Below are positions 41,645-50,791 of a stretch of 64,000 nt of DNA, piece by piece (position 1 is the stretch's first letter; the number at the start of each line of letters is the position of its first letter). The position numbers and the translations under genes are program-made. The notes beneath the pieces were generated by a model, which did no database searches, was not told the origin of the DNA, and saw only the letters and a program-made list of their open reading frames with translations. Source of the DNA: UBA1738 sp045538755 (GTDB taxonomy: Bacteria; Bacillota; Clostridia; UBA1381); the NCBI GenBank assembly GCA_045538755.1, contig JAZQEC010000041.1, positions 1-64,000 on the forward strand. Reading direction: 5' to 3'.

Positions 41645-42751
41645 ATGAAAAAAGGTATAAAAATTTTTGCGGGTGTTTTGACTTTTGTGATGCTTCAAAA
41701 CACGTCTTATGCGGACTTTGAATGGGCAAAGCCGGCGGTGGAATATTGTGTAGTAAACAATATTTTGTCGGGTATGGAAGACGGAAATCTTGCACTTGGA
41801 GATAATTTAACTCGTGAGCAGATGGCAAGAATTATGGTTGATTCTTTTGAGTTGGCGGCGAGCGAAGAAGTTGAGTTTTCTGATATTGAACCTGAAAGAT
41901 GGTCATATCCGTATATTCAGGCATTTGCAAAGTGTATGAAAAAAAGCGGTGCAAAATTTAAACCTACCGAAATGGTGACAAGGGAGGAATTTGCAGCATC
42001 TTTGGTTCTGTCATCAGGGCTTAAAGAGGGAAACATAAGAAATCCTGCTATTTTAGACCAAGAATTTGAAGACTATAAAGACGTTGACAAGGACTATAAG
42101 AAGCTTCTTTCTATCGCAGTTGAACGTGGTTACTATGTAGGAACTAACCAACGTTTAAACCCGAAAAATCTATTAACAAGAGCAGAGGCTTGCTCACTTT
42201 TATATCGTGTTTTAGGCTCAAAAGAAGGACTTGTAACACTTGATTTAGGTGTGCGTCCGTCTGAGACGCCGATTGTTGGACAGCCAGAGGTAACACTTGA
42301 GGAAGCAAAAGAATGGGCAAAAACGTTAGGAGCTGCAGAAATTTTTATAAATATTGCTGATATATATTGGCAATACGGTGAATTGACAGGAATAAGACCT
42401 GATATTCTTTATGCTCAGGCAGCAAAGGAAACGGGCTATGGTAAATACGGCGGTGCAGTTCTTCCTGAGCAAAATAACTGGGCAGGAATTAAGAAAAAGG
42501 GCGCAACTGGAGATGCAACTGAAGATCATGAGAGCTTTGAAACGCCGGAAGACGGCGTAAGAGGCCACTTTAACCATATATCTGCATATATCGGACTTGA
42601 ACCTGTGGGCGAGCCGCATGACAGATATTATAGTGTAAAATCACTTGCTTGGGCAGGAACAGTAAAAAGCCTTGAAGAGCTTGGCGGCAAATGGTGTCCG
42701 GACCTTTATTACGGTTATAGTATTTTGCATAATTTTATTGAAAAAATGTAG
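41645..42751 (+). CDS. SLH-domain cell-wall glucosaminidase
   Basis: The 368-residue exported protein has a signal peptide (about 1-23) and three SLH repeats (about 25-190: LTREQMARIMVDSF, VTREEFAASLVLS, LTRAEACSLLYRVL). A glucosaminidase domain (about 220-368) has GIRPDILYAQAAKETGYGKYGG, NNWAGIKKKG and HESFETPEDGVRGHFNHI. SLH repeats bind pyruvylated wall polymer, and the catalytic part should cut peptidoglycan between GlcNAc and MurNAc. It is only two bases past rnfB and 15 before the ABC-F gene, so it seems to be part of the rnf transcript. CsaB at 46285 would make its wall ligand. Confidence 0.88.
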   Translation: MKKGIKIFAGVLTFVMLQNTSYADFEWAKPAVEYCVVNNILSGMEDGNLALGDNLTREQMARIMVDSFELAASEEVEFSDIEPERWSYPYIQAFAKCMKKSGAKFKPTEMVTREEFAASLVLSSGLKEGNIRNPAILDQEFEDYKDVDKDYKKLLSIAVERGYYVGTNQRLNPKNLLTRAEACSLLYRVLGSKEGLVTLDLGVRPSETPIVGQPEVTLEEAKEWAKTLGAAEIFINIADIYWQYGELTGIRPDILYAQAAKETGYGKYGGAVLPEQNNWAGIKKKGATGDATEDHESFETPEDGVRGHFNHISAYIGLEPVGEPHDRYYSVKSLAWAGTVKSLEELGGKWCPDLYYGYSILHNFIEKM

Positions 42752-42766
42752 TTTACGGAGTACACA

Positions 42767-44635
42767 ATGCTGATAAATGTTAGTAAGCTTAAAAAGTCGT
42801 TCGGAGAAGATGTTTTATTCTCCGATGTATCTTTTTCTATTGATGACAAAGACAAAATAGGATTTATAGGAATAAATGGTGCAGGAAAATCTACGCTCAT
42901 AAAAATACTGATGGGCAGTATGAGCTATGACGACGGAGAACTTTTTAGAAATAAAATGGTCAAAATCGGATATTTAGAGCAATATGCCTGCACAGGCTCG
43001 GAAAAAACAGTTTTTAATGAGGTAAAAACTGTTTTTTCTGAAGTTGAGGGTATTGAACAAGAGCTTGAAATGATACGCTGGGAGCTTGAAAACGGCTCTA
43101 ATGAGGCCGAGACATTAGTTCTTCGTCAGCAACGATTGCAAGAGCACTTTTCCGAACTTAACGGCTATCATTATAAAGGAATAATACGCGCGTGTCTCAT
43201 TGGACTCGGCTTTTCGGAAAATGAACTGGATAAAAAGGTTGATAGTCTTTCTGGTGGTCAGAAGACACGTGTTTCTCTTGCGAAAATTCTACTTTCGGAC
43301 TGTAACCTGATGTTTTTAGACGAACCTACAAACCATCTTGACATCTCATCAGTTGAATGGCTTGAAGAATTTCTAAAAAACTACAAGGGTGCGTTTGTTG
43401 TAATTTCGCATGATAGATATTTCCTTGACAGAGTCACATCAAAGACAATGTCACTTGAGAGTGGGAAGCTTTATACAGGTAATGGGAATTATTCTGCATT
43501 TATGAAGCAGAGAGAAATAGAAAAACTTACAGAAAAAAGAAATTTTGATAACACACAGCGGGAAATTGAACGACTTGAGGGAATAATTAAGCAGCAGAGA
43601 AGATGGAACCGTGAAAAAAATATTAAGACTGCAGAAAGTAAGCAAAAAGTTGTGGATAGACTCACCGAAAGTCTTGTAAAACCGCAGGAAACTTTGAAGG
43701 AAATTGAGTTTTCTTTTAAAGCTTTGCCGGGAGGCGGAACGGAAGTCTTAAAGTGCCGCTCTGTTAGTATGGCATACGATGATGTACTTTTAAAAGATGC
43801 AGACTTTGACGTTATGAAAGGTGAAAGTGTATTTCTTTTAGGCAAAAACGGATGCGGGAAAACTACACTTTTAAAGCTGATATGCGGTCTTGAAGCTCCA
43901 AATGATGGGGAAATAATAGAAGGCGCAAATATAAAAATCGGTTATTATGACCAGATACAGGAAAGCCTTAATACCGATAAAACAGTAATTGATGAGGTGT
44001 GGGACGCATATCCCAAAATGACAGAAACGCAAATTAGGAATGCGCTTGCGGCATTTTTATTTCGAGGCGAAGATGTTTACAGGGAGATAAATAAGCTTTC
44101 GGGTGGCGAAAGAGCACGAGTTCAGCTTGTAAAACTGATTTTAAAGCCGGTGAATTTCCTTATACTGGACGAGCCCACGAACCATTTAGACATAGAGTCC
44201 CGTGAAGCTTTAGAAAAAGCGCTTATAGGCTATGACGGCACTATCTTGGCTGTATCGCATGACCGTTATTTTATAAATCGGCTTGCGACAAGGATTGTAA
44301 ATTTTGAGGATAAAAGATTGATAAGTTATGGAGGAGATTATGATTATTTCCTTGAAAAGCATAATATGTCAAAAGTCAAGATAAAAGAAGAAAAACCTAA
44401 AAATATAGACTATAACGAACAAAAAAGGCTGGCATCAGAAAAAAGAAAAAAAGAGACAAAACTGAAAAGAACAGAGGAGAGTATTGCAAAGCTTGAGCAG
44501 GAAATCGAGAAGCTGAATGAAGAGCTTATGAAGGTCGGTGCTGACTATGGAAAGGCGAATGAACTTGCGAAGGAAGTCGATGTAAAAAATGCCGAGCTTT
44601 CAGAACTATATTCTATCTGGGAGGGACTAATGTGA
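42767..44635 (+). CDS. ABC-F family ATPase
   Basis: The 622-residue soluble protein has two ABC domains: Walker A GINGAGKST, LSGGQKTRVSLAKILL and LDEPTNHLD in the first; GKNGCGKTT, LSGGERARVQLVKLIL and LDEPTNHLD in the second. A charged linker (about 240-300) lies between, and a C-terminal coiled coil (about 550-620) is rich in Lys and Glu. ABC-F proteins act on ribosomes, in translation control or in antibiotic protection. No resistance subtype can be assigned by eye. It overlaps dtd by 4 bases. Confidence 0.93.
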   Translation: MLINVSKLKKSFGEDVLFSDVSFSIDDKDKIGFIGINGAGKSTLIKILMGSMSYDDGELFRNKMVKIGYLEQYACTGSEKTVFNEVKTVFSEVEGIEQELEMIRWELENGSNEAETLVLRQQRLQEHFSELNGYHYKGIIRACLIGLGFSENELDKKVDSLSGGQKTRVSLAKILLSDCNLMFLDEPTNHLDISSVEWLEEFLKNYKGAFVVISHDRYFLDRVTSKTMSLESGKLYTGNGNYSAFMKQREIEKLTEKRNFDNTQREIERLEGIIKQQRRWNREKNIKTAESKQKVVDRLTESLVKPQETLKEIEFSFKALPGGGTEVLKCRSVSMAYDDVLLKDADFDVMKGESVFLLGKNGCGKTTLLKLICGLEAPNDGEIIEGANIKIGYYDQIQESLNTDKTVIDEVWDAYPKMTETQIRNALAAFLFRGEDVYREINKLSGGERARVQLVKLILKPVNFLILDEPTNHLDIESREALEKALIGYDGTILAVSHDRYFINRLATRIVNFEDKRLISYGGDYDYFLEKHNMSKVKIKEEKPKNIDYNEQKRLASEKRKKETKLKRTEESIAKLEQEIEKLNEELMKVGADYGKANELAKEVDVKNAELSELYSIWEGLM

Positions 44636-45075
44636 GAAGTGTAATACAAAGAGTGAAATCAGCACAGGTTTCGGTTGACGGTAAGGTTATAGGAAAGATA
44701 GAAAAGGGACTTTTGGTTCTTCTGGGAGTTTGTGATGATGATACTGAAAAGGATATGAAGTGGCTTGCTGACAAAATTGCAGGACTTCGTATTTTTACTG
44801 ATGAAAACGATAAAATGAATCTTTCGCTTGAAGATGTAGGCGGAGGCGTTCTTGTAGTAAGCCAGTTTACCCTTTACGGTGACTGCAGGAAGGGAAGACG
44901 CCCTAACTTTACTTCTGCCGGAAAACCTGATTTCGCAAAAGAAATGTATATTAAATTTACCGAATATATGAAAGGCCTTTTAGGCAGCGTTGAAACGGGC
45001 GAGTTCGGTGCAGATATGCTTGTTTCTCTTGAAAATGATGGACCTGTAACTTTGATAATAGATAGTAAGGAATAA
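44632..45075 (+). CDS. dtd: D-aminoacyl-tRNA deacylase
   Basis: Dtd removes D-amino acids from mischarged tRNA. The 147-residue protein begins RSVIQRVKSAQVSVDG. It has VVSQFTLYGDCRKGRRPNF with the catalytic SQFTL and the C-terminal NDGPVTLIIDS, where the GP pair gives chiral selection. The GTG start overlaps the ABC-F stop (ATGTGA). Confidence 0.97.
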   Translation: MRSVIQRVKSAQVSVDGKVIGKIEKGLLVLLGVCDDDTEKDMKWLADKIAGLRIFTDENDKMNLSLEDVGGGVLVVSQFTLYGDCRKGRRPNFTSAGKPDFAKEMYIKFTEYMKGLLGSVETGEFGADMLVSLENDGPVTLIIDSKE

Positions 45076-45089
45076 TTTTGCATTTTTCC

Positions 45090-45118
45090 TTGCTATTTTT
45101 TGCATTTTAGAGTATAAT
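45090..45118 (+). promoter_or_regulatory. Promoter of surface-polysaccharide cluster
   Basis: TTGCTA at 45090-45095 and TATAAT at 45113-45118 are spaced 17 bp, ahead of an AAGGAG site and the first GT4 gene. Confidence 0.65.
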
Positions 45119-45140
45119 TAAATATAAGGAGTGTGAAGAA

Positions 45141-46253
45141 ATGAACATATTAATGTCTTTAATGAAACTTGATATAGGCGGTGCAGAAACTCACGTCGTA
45201 GAGCTTGCAAAGGAGCTCAAGAAAAGAGGACATAAAGTTGTAATTACATCAAATGGCGGCACTTACGTAGACGAGCTTAATAAGCTGGGCATCGTGCACT
45301 ATACTATTCCTCTTCAGAATAAAAAACCGCAGAACGTTGTAAAAGCTTTTTCTATGCTAAAAAAGGTTATTACTGACGAGAAGATTGATGTTGTTCATTC
45401 TCATGCAAGAATTCCATCTTTTATTTTAGGAAAAATACAAAAGAAGATGAAATTTCCGTTTGTTACAACAGCGCATGGAGTATTCACGACTAAATATGGT
45501 CTTAAGTACATAACAGACTGGGGACAGAAGACTCTTGCCGTGAGCGAGGATATAAAAAAATATCTGATGGATAATTATAATATACCAGAAAATGATATAA
45601 CAGTTACTGTAAACGGAATAGATGATGAGAGATTTTCTCCGGATATTGATAAAACCGAAATTCAAAAGGAATTTTCGTTATCAGCAGACGATAACACAGT
45701 CGTTTATGTAAGCCGCCTTGATGAAAGCTGTGACCATATAGCATACCAGCTTATTGAAGCATTGGAAAGGCTTTCAGATATTGTTGAAAATCTAAAATGT
45801 CTTATCGTCGGCGACGGTGATGATTTTGAAAAGGTCAAAAGTCAGGCAGACGAAGTTAATAAAAAGCTCGGACGTGATGCTGTAATATTAACAGGTTCAA
45901 GAACAGATGTTAATAAAGTAATTGCACCCTCAAAGCTTTTTGTCGGAGTATCAAGAGCAGCACTTGAGGCTATGGCGTGCGCCAAGCCTGTGATACTTGC
46001 AGGAACAATGGGATATATTGGACTTTTTGGAGAAGATAAGCTTGAAACAAGCCTTTATACAAATTTCTGTTGCAGAGGCTGTGAGCCGTCAACGACAGAT
46101 TTGATTGCACAAGATATAGGATACTTCTTTGGACTTTGGGAAGAAGAACAGAAAAAAATGGGCGAATACGCGCGGCAAACTGTTTTATTGCATTATTCAG
46201 TAAAACGTATGGCAGACGATGCAGAAAAAATCTATAAGGAAGTAGTGCTATAA
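45141..46253 (+). CDS. GT4-family glycosyltransferase
   Basis: The 370-residue GT-B protein has KLDIGGAETHVVELAKEL and VVHSHARIPSF in the acceptor half. In the donor half are TVTVNGIDDERFSPD, VVYVSRLDESCD, LIVGDGDDFEKV and SRAALEAMACAKPVIL, as in family 4. It moves a sugar from a nucleotide donor onto a lipid-linked or polymer acceptor. It opens the cluster with csaB, a flippase and a polymerase-like protein. The sugar is unknown. Confidence 0.92.
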   Translation: MNILMSLMKLDIGGAETHVVELAKELKKRGHKVVITSNGGTYVDELNKLGIVHYTIPLQNKKPQNVVKAFSMLKKVITDEKIDVVHSHARIPSFILGKIQKKMKFPFVTTAHGVFTTKYGLKYITDWGQKTLAVSEDIKKYLMDNYNIPENDITVTVNGIDDERFSPDIDKTEIQKEFSLSADDNTVVYVSRLDESCDHIAYQLIEALERLSDIVENLKCLIVGDGDDFEKVKSQADEVNKKLGRDAVILTGSRTDVNKVIAPSKLFVGVSRAALEAMACAKPVILAGTMGYIGLFGEDKLETSLYTNFCCRGCEPSTTDLIAQDIGYFFGLWEEEQKKMGEYARQTVLLHYSVKRMADDAEKIYKEVVL

Positions 46254-46284
46254 TACTTCTTTAAAGAAAGGAGTGATTACTGAT

Positions 46285-47379
46285 ATGAAAATAGTTATTT
46301 CCGGCTATTATGGTTTTAATAACAGCGGTGATGACGCACTTTTGATGTCAATTATACAAGATATAAAATCAATAGATGAAAAAGCAGTAATAACCGTTCT
46401 TTCTAATTCGCCTGAACAAACGAGAAAGAATTACGGAGTCAATGCGGTAAATAGATATAACATTATAAAGGTTATATCTAAAATTGCACAGTGCGACCTG
46501 CTTGTGTCAGGAGGCGGAACCTTGATACAGGATGCAACGAGTACAAAATCATTGATTTATTATCTTTCAATAATAAAACTGGCAAAAATGTTTAAAAGAA
46601 AGGTAATGCTCTATGCGAACGGAATAGGGCCGCTTAAATCCTTTAAAAATATAGAAAAAACTAAAAATATTTTAAATGAAGTTGATTTAATTACGCTTCG
46701 TGATGAAAACTCTCAGAAAGAGCTTGAAGCAATAGGTGTAAATAAACCTGAAATTCATATTACAGCAGATCCTGCATTTCTATTAGAACCCGACTTTTCG
46801 GGAAAGGAAATTCTGTCCACTTATGGTATTCCAGAGGACATGCCTCTGTTATGCGTTTCAGTAAGAAAATGGAAGAACAATCCTCATAATTTTGAAAATA
46901 TAATGGCAGATTTTTGTGATTACGCATACGAAAAATACGGTATGTTTACAGTATTTGTGCCAATGCAGGCAAAAGCCGACTATTCTATTGCGGCGGCAAT
47001 TAAAAACAAAATGAAAAGCCGTGGTGTAGTAGTTGGAGCGAGGTATAAGGTTTCATCAATTTTATCACTTATACAGGAAATGAGCCTTTGCGTGGGAATG
47101 AGACTGCATACTTTGATTTACTCAGCAAACTGTCATGTTCCGGTAATGGGAATAGTATATGATCCTAAAGTTAATGGGTTTATGGAATATATGGGAGAAG
47201 ATAAATTCGTATCAGTTGAAGATATTTCTCTTGAAAAAATGTGTTCAATGCTGGATGAAATATTTACCGACTACGATAAAGTCAAATCTCATTTAAAATT
47301 CAATATGCGTGTTCTTCGCGGAAAAGCGAGGGAAAATGCCGAACTTATGAAAAAGCTGTTAGACGGAGGGACACTTTAA
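46285..47379 (+). CDS. csaB: Polysaccharide pyruvyl transferase CsaB
   Basis: CsaB adds pyruvate ketals to wall polysaccharide, creating the binding site for SLH domains. The 364-residue protein has VISGYYGFNNSGDDALL, LLVSGGGTLIQDATS, YANGIGPLKS, DEVDLI-like LITLRDENSQ, ITADPAFLL, CVSVRKW and CVGMRLHTLIYSA, all typical. The ATG at 46285, 11 bases after AAAGGAG, is preferred over a GTG at 46273. It overlaps the flippase gene by one base. Confidence 0.93.
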   Translation: MKIVISGYYGFNNSGDDALLMSIIQDIKSIDEKAVITVLSNSPEQTRKNYGVNAVNRYNIIKVISKIAQCDLLVSGGGTLIQDATSTKSLIYYLSIIKLAKMFKRKVMLYANGIGPLKSFKNIEKTKNILNEVDLITLRDENSQKELEAIGVNKPEIHITADPAFLLEPDFSGKEILSTYGIPEDMPLLCVSVRKWKNNPHNFENIMADFCDYAYEKYGMFTVFVPMQAKADYSIAAAIKNKMKSRGVVVGARYKVSSILSLIQEMSLCVGMRLHTLIYSANCHVPVMGIVYDPKVNGFMEYMGEDKFVSVEDISLEKMCSMLDEIFTDYDKVKSHLKFNMRVLRGKARENAELMKKLLDGGTL

Positions 47380-48917
47380 TGGAAAGCTCTAAAAAGATGC
47401 TTAAAACTGCTGGATTTATAGCGATAGCAACATTTCTTGCCAAAGTTTTAGGACTTGTTCGTGATATGCTGATTGCAGCATTTTTCGGAACAGGAATAGA
47501 GGCAGATGCATATATGACAGCAACCAGACTTCCGACTACACTTTTTGACTTAGTTATCGGAGGCGTAATATCAGCAGTGTTTATTCCTGTATTCAATTCT
47601 TCGCTTGAAAAGGAATCAAAAGAGGAAGCTTTGAAGTTTGCAAACCGTTTTATCGGAATGGTTTTGATGATTACAGGAGCAATAGCTATTTTGGGAATAG
47701 TATTTTCAGATAATCTTATCACATTTATGGCGCCTGATTTTAATGCCGAAACGCATAATTTGGCAATGAGACTTTCGAGCATAATGTTCCCGATGATTAT
47801 TTTTACTGGGCTTGCCTTTTCTTTCGTAGGAATACTGCAATCCTTTGGAGAGTACAACATTCCTGCTGTAATGAGCCTTGTGTCAAACCTTGCTGTGATA
47901 CTTTATTTTGCAATTTTTGGAAAAAAATTCGGAGTATACGGGTTGGCGATTACAATGCTTGCAGCATGGGGATTGCAGGTTGTGATACAAATTCCGTCTC
48001 TTATAAAGTTCAAATTCAAATTTAAGCCGGAATTAAAGTTTAATGATAAAAATATTAAGAGTGCAATGAAACTTGCACTTCCGATGCTTATCAGTACATG
48101 GGTTCAGCCGCTTTATACGATTGTTAATACACGTTTAGCATCAAGCATATATAAAGGTGTTTCATCGCTGGAATATGCAAATAGGCTCTATTTGGTTATA
48201 ACAGGTGTTTTTTCGTTTGTTGTAACAAATTTAATGTTCCCTAAAATGTCGCGTGCGAATGTTTCAGGAGCGGAAGATGAAGCAAAAAATATGCTTGTGA
48301 TGTCTTTAAAGCTTATAACATTTATAATTTTGCCTGTAATGGCGATGTTCATTATTTTAGCAAAGCCGGTTATTGCAGTATTATATCAGCATGGCGGCTT
48401 TACTCTTGAAGACACATTGCGTACGGGAACGGCACTCTCCTGTTATGCTACGGGTATGATAGGTATGGCATATAATGAAATACTGTCAAAAACGTTTTTT
48501 TCGATGCAAAATTCAAAAACCCCAATGATAACTGCGTTAATTTCAATGTTTGTAAACGTTTTGGCGGCATATACTTTATCCGGAAAATTTGGAATTGCGG
48601 GACTGGCTGTTGCGACAGCGTGTGGTTCTACGGTAAATGCAATTCTTAATTATATATATATCAAGAAGCATTATAAATCATTATTAGTAAAGTCTGACTG
48701 CATAGATGTGTTAAAAATTACAGTATCAGCGATAATAATGGCTATTGTAATGTATCTGTTATGCGTGCTGCTTAAAACAAGATTTGAGCTTGGACTGACC
48801 GGTGGTATAATCATTGGCGGAGTAAGTGCAGCGGTAGGATTAATAGTTTATTTAGTAATTTGCTTGGTTTTCAAGATTGACATTTTGATGCAACTTTTTA
48901 AAGGAGGTAAAAAATGA
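47379..48917 (+). CDS. MurJ-family lipid flippase (MVF)
   Basis: The 512-residue protein has about 14 membrane helices and the MVF signature: FLAKVLGLVRDMLIAAFFGTG, EADAYMTATRLPTTLFDLVIGG, ISAVFIPVFN and an RASSIYKG-like LASSIYKGVSSLEYANRLY segment. MurJ flips lipid II. Placed among polysaccharide genes without a Wzx homologue, this one could flip the lipid-linked repeat unit instead; Clostridia often have several paralogues. It overlaps both neighbours. Confidence 0.92.
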   Translation: MESSKKMLKTAGFIAIATFLAKVLGLVRDMLIAAFFGTGIEADAYMTATRLPTTLFDLVIGGVISAVFIPVFNSSLEKESKEEALKFANRFIGMVLMITGAIAILGIVFSDNLITFMAPDFNAETHNLAMRLSSIMFPMIIFTGLAFSFVGILQSFGEYNIPAVMSLVSNLAVILYFAIFGKKFGVYGLAITMLAAWGLQVVIQIPSLIKFKFKFKPELKFNDKNIKSAMKLALPMLISTWVQPLYTIVNTRLASSIYKGVSSLEYANRLYLVITGVFSFVVTNLMFPKMSRANVSGAEDEAKNMLVMSLKLITFIILPVMAMFIILAKPVIAVLYQHGGFTLEDTLRTGTALSCYATGMIGMAYNEILSKTFFSMQNSKTPMITALISMFVNVLAAYTLSGKFGIAGLAVATACGSTVNAILNYIYIKKHYKSLLVKSDCIDVLKITVSAIIMAIVMYLLCVLLKTRFELGLTGGIIIGGVSAAVGLIVYLVICLVFKIDILMQLFKGGKK

Positions 48918-50791
48918 ACAGTTTGATTATAGCAAAAATATCGGTATTTTTAACGGTTTTTGCGTCAGCTTTCAAAAAAAGTAAGACATATCGACTGTTT
49001 TTGGGTGTCTACACAGCGTTTTCTCTTGCGTGGAAGAATAGTTCTATAATTACCTTCTTGAAAAAGGAAAGATACACTGGTCTTTCAGAAGGGAGCATCC
49101 TTCATAAAATAGTATATATCCCTTTTGCAATATGTAGCGGTTTAATAACAAGACTATCTGCTTTGATTACGAATGTGATTGAAGGAAGTGCGTTTGTAAG
49201 AATTTCAAAATGCTGCTATAATAATGTATTGGCTTTAAATACACGATTTTTGGGATGTGCAGCCATATCGATGTCTGTTATGCGCACAGTTATAACAAGA
49301 AATCTTGATTTAATTTCAGCAGCATGGGGCATTGCAGGGTGTATATTTATAGTGATAAATTGTAATATAACTGCATTTATAAAAGAAAGTATGTTAGTGC
49401 GATTTTTTATGAATGCGACAGGATTTTCTGACGTGTCCTGGAAATTTTACGATGTTAAAATAGGTAAAAGAGCTGATTCTTTTATAGGTGCTATAATATT
49501 AGGAATTGTAATAGGTGTGCTGTCGTTACAATCAATTTCTTTAGCAATATTGCTTCCTGTGTTTTATGTAGCAATTTGCATTATTTTAGCTTGCCCATTG
49601 GCTGGTGTATTTTTTGCAGTTATTCTCGCACCATTTACTGAAACAATGATTCTTGCAGGAATATGCTCACTGACTTTCTTTTCTTTGGTTTTAAAAACCA
49701 GAAATGAAGAGGATTTTAAATGGAAGCTGGATGGGGTTGGTACAAGTCTTGCCTTCTTTCTTTTGTTTATGCTGGCATCCTGCATATTTTCCTTTAATGT
49801 TTTAAAGAGTATGATGGTGTGGGGAATGTATTTGATTTTTGTGGGATTTTACATTGTAATTATAAATACAGTAAAATCTAAAGAGCAAGTATATTCTCTG
49901 CTTAAAATGTTTATTATATCCGGTGCTATTGTAGCGGCATACGGAGTATGCCAGTACATTTTCGGCTGGAATACGACGAATGCCTGGATAGATGAAACAA
50001 TGTTTAAAGAGGCGACTATGAGAGCATATTCGACTATGGAAAACCCTAATGTGCTTGGTGAATATCTGCTGTTAGTAATACCTCTTGCTGCAGCATTTAT
50101 GTTAAAGGCAAAAAATAAGCCGCTTGAACAGTTATTTAGCTTTTTAATTCTTTGTATAAGCCTTTTATGTATGGTATTTACACAGTCACGAGGTTGCTGG
50201 CTTGGACTTATGCTTGCCGCAGCTGTTTTCATCACTTTTTATAACGGAAAAATATGGGGATTGCTGCCTTTTGCCTTACTGCTTTTACCGTATTTCATTC
50301 CTGAGACAATGGTTGACAGATTTATGAGTATAGGAAACCTTGAAGATACATCAACATCATACAGAGTATTTATATGGCTTGGAACTCTTGAAATGTTAAA
50401 GGATTTTTGGCTTGGCGGAATAGGAATGGGCGAAGGTGCGTTTGGACGAGTTTATCCGGCGTATGCGTATGATGCTATTGAAGCTCCGCATTCTCATAAT
50501 ACCTTCCTTCAGCTGTGGGTGGAAGGTGGAATTGCAGCACTCATACTATTCATCGTGACAGTATATGTTTTTGTTAAAAAGATGTCCGGAGTATATATAA
50601 AAAAGGGCAAAGAAAGTATGGACGGTATTTTCGCTCTTGCTATAAACAGCGGAATTATTGGATTTTTGTTACAAAGTATGTTTGACTATACATTTTATAA
50701 TTATCGTATGATGGCAATGTTCTTTATGATAATTGCACTTGGAATGTCACTTACACATATAAAGGAGGAAAACCAAAGTGAAGATAATTGA
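48914..50791 (+). CDS. O-antigen ligase/polymerase-like membrane protein (Wzy_C)
   Basis: The 625-residue protein has about a dozen membrane helices. The Wzy_C (PF04932) core lies at about 390-560: STMENPNVLGEYLLLVIPLA, VFTQSRGCWLGL, then GIGMGEGAFGRVYPAYAYD and EAPHSHNTFLQLWVEGGI. Such proteins polymerise or transfer glycan chains on the outer face of the membrane. The N-terminal 200 residues are an extra less hydrophobic region of unknown role. It overlaps the flippase gene by 4 bases and the next glycosyltransferase by 14. Confidence 0.88.
   Translation: MNSLIIAKISVFLTVFASAFKKSKTYRLFLGVYTAFSLAWKNSSIITFLKKERYTGLSEGSILHKIVYIPFAICSGLITRLSALITNVIEGSAFVRISKCCYNNVLALNTRFLGCAAISMSVMRTVITRNLDLISAAWGIAGCIFIVINCNITAFIKESMLVRFFMNATGFSDVSWKFYDVKIGKRADSFIGAIILGIVIGVLSLQSISLAILLPVFYVAICIILACPLAGVFFAVILAPFTETMILAGICSLTFFSLVLKTRNEEDFKWKLDGVGTSLAFFLLFMLASCIFSFNVLKSMMVWGMYLIFVGFYIVIINTVKSKEQVYSLLKMFIISGAIVAAYGVCQYIFGWNTTNAWIDETMFKEATMRAYSTMENPNVLGEYLLLVIPLAAAFMLKAKNKPLEQLFSFLILCISLLCMVFTQSRGCWLGLMLAAAVFITFYNGKIWGLLPFALLLLPYFIPETMVDRFMSIGNLEDTSTSYRVFIWLGTLEMLKDFWLGGIGMGEGAFGRVYPAYAYDAIEAPHSHNTFLQLWVEGGIAALILFIVTVYVFVKKMSGVYIKKGKESMDGIFALAINSGIIGFLLQSMFDYTFYNYRMMAMFFMIIALGMSLTHIKEENQSEDN

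Noticed and set aside
40911..41828. 305-codon minus-strand frame opposite rnfB
   Set aside because: It is low-complexity and Cys/Phe/Thr-rich, the mirror of the ferredoxin-rich rnfB. No ribosome binding site or domain is present.
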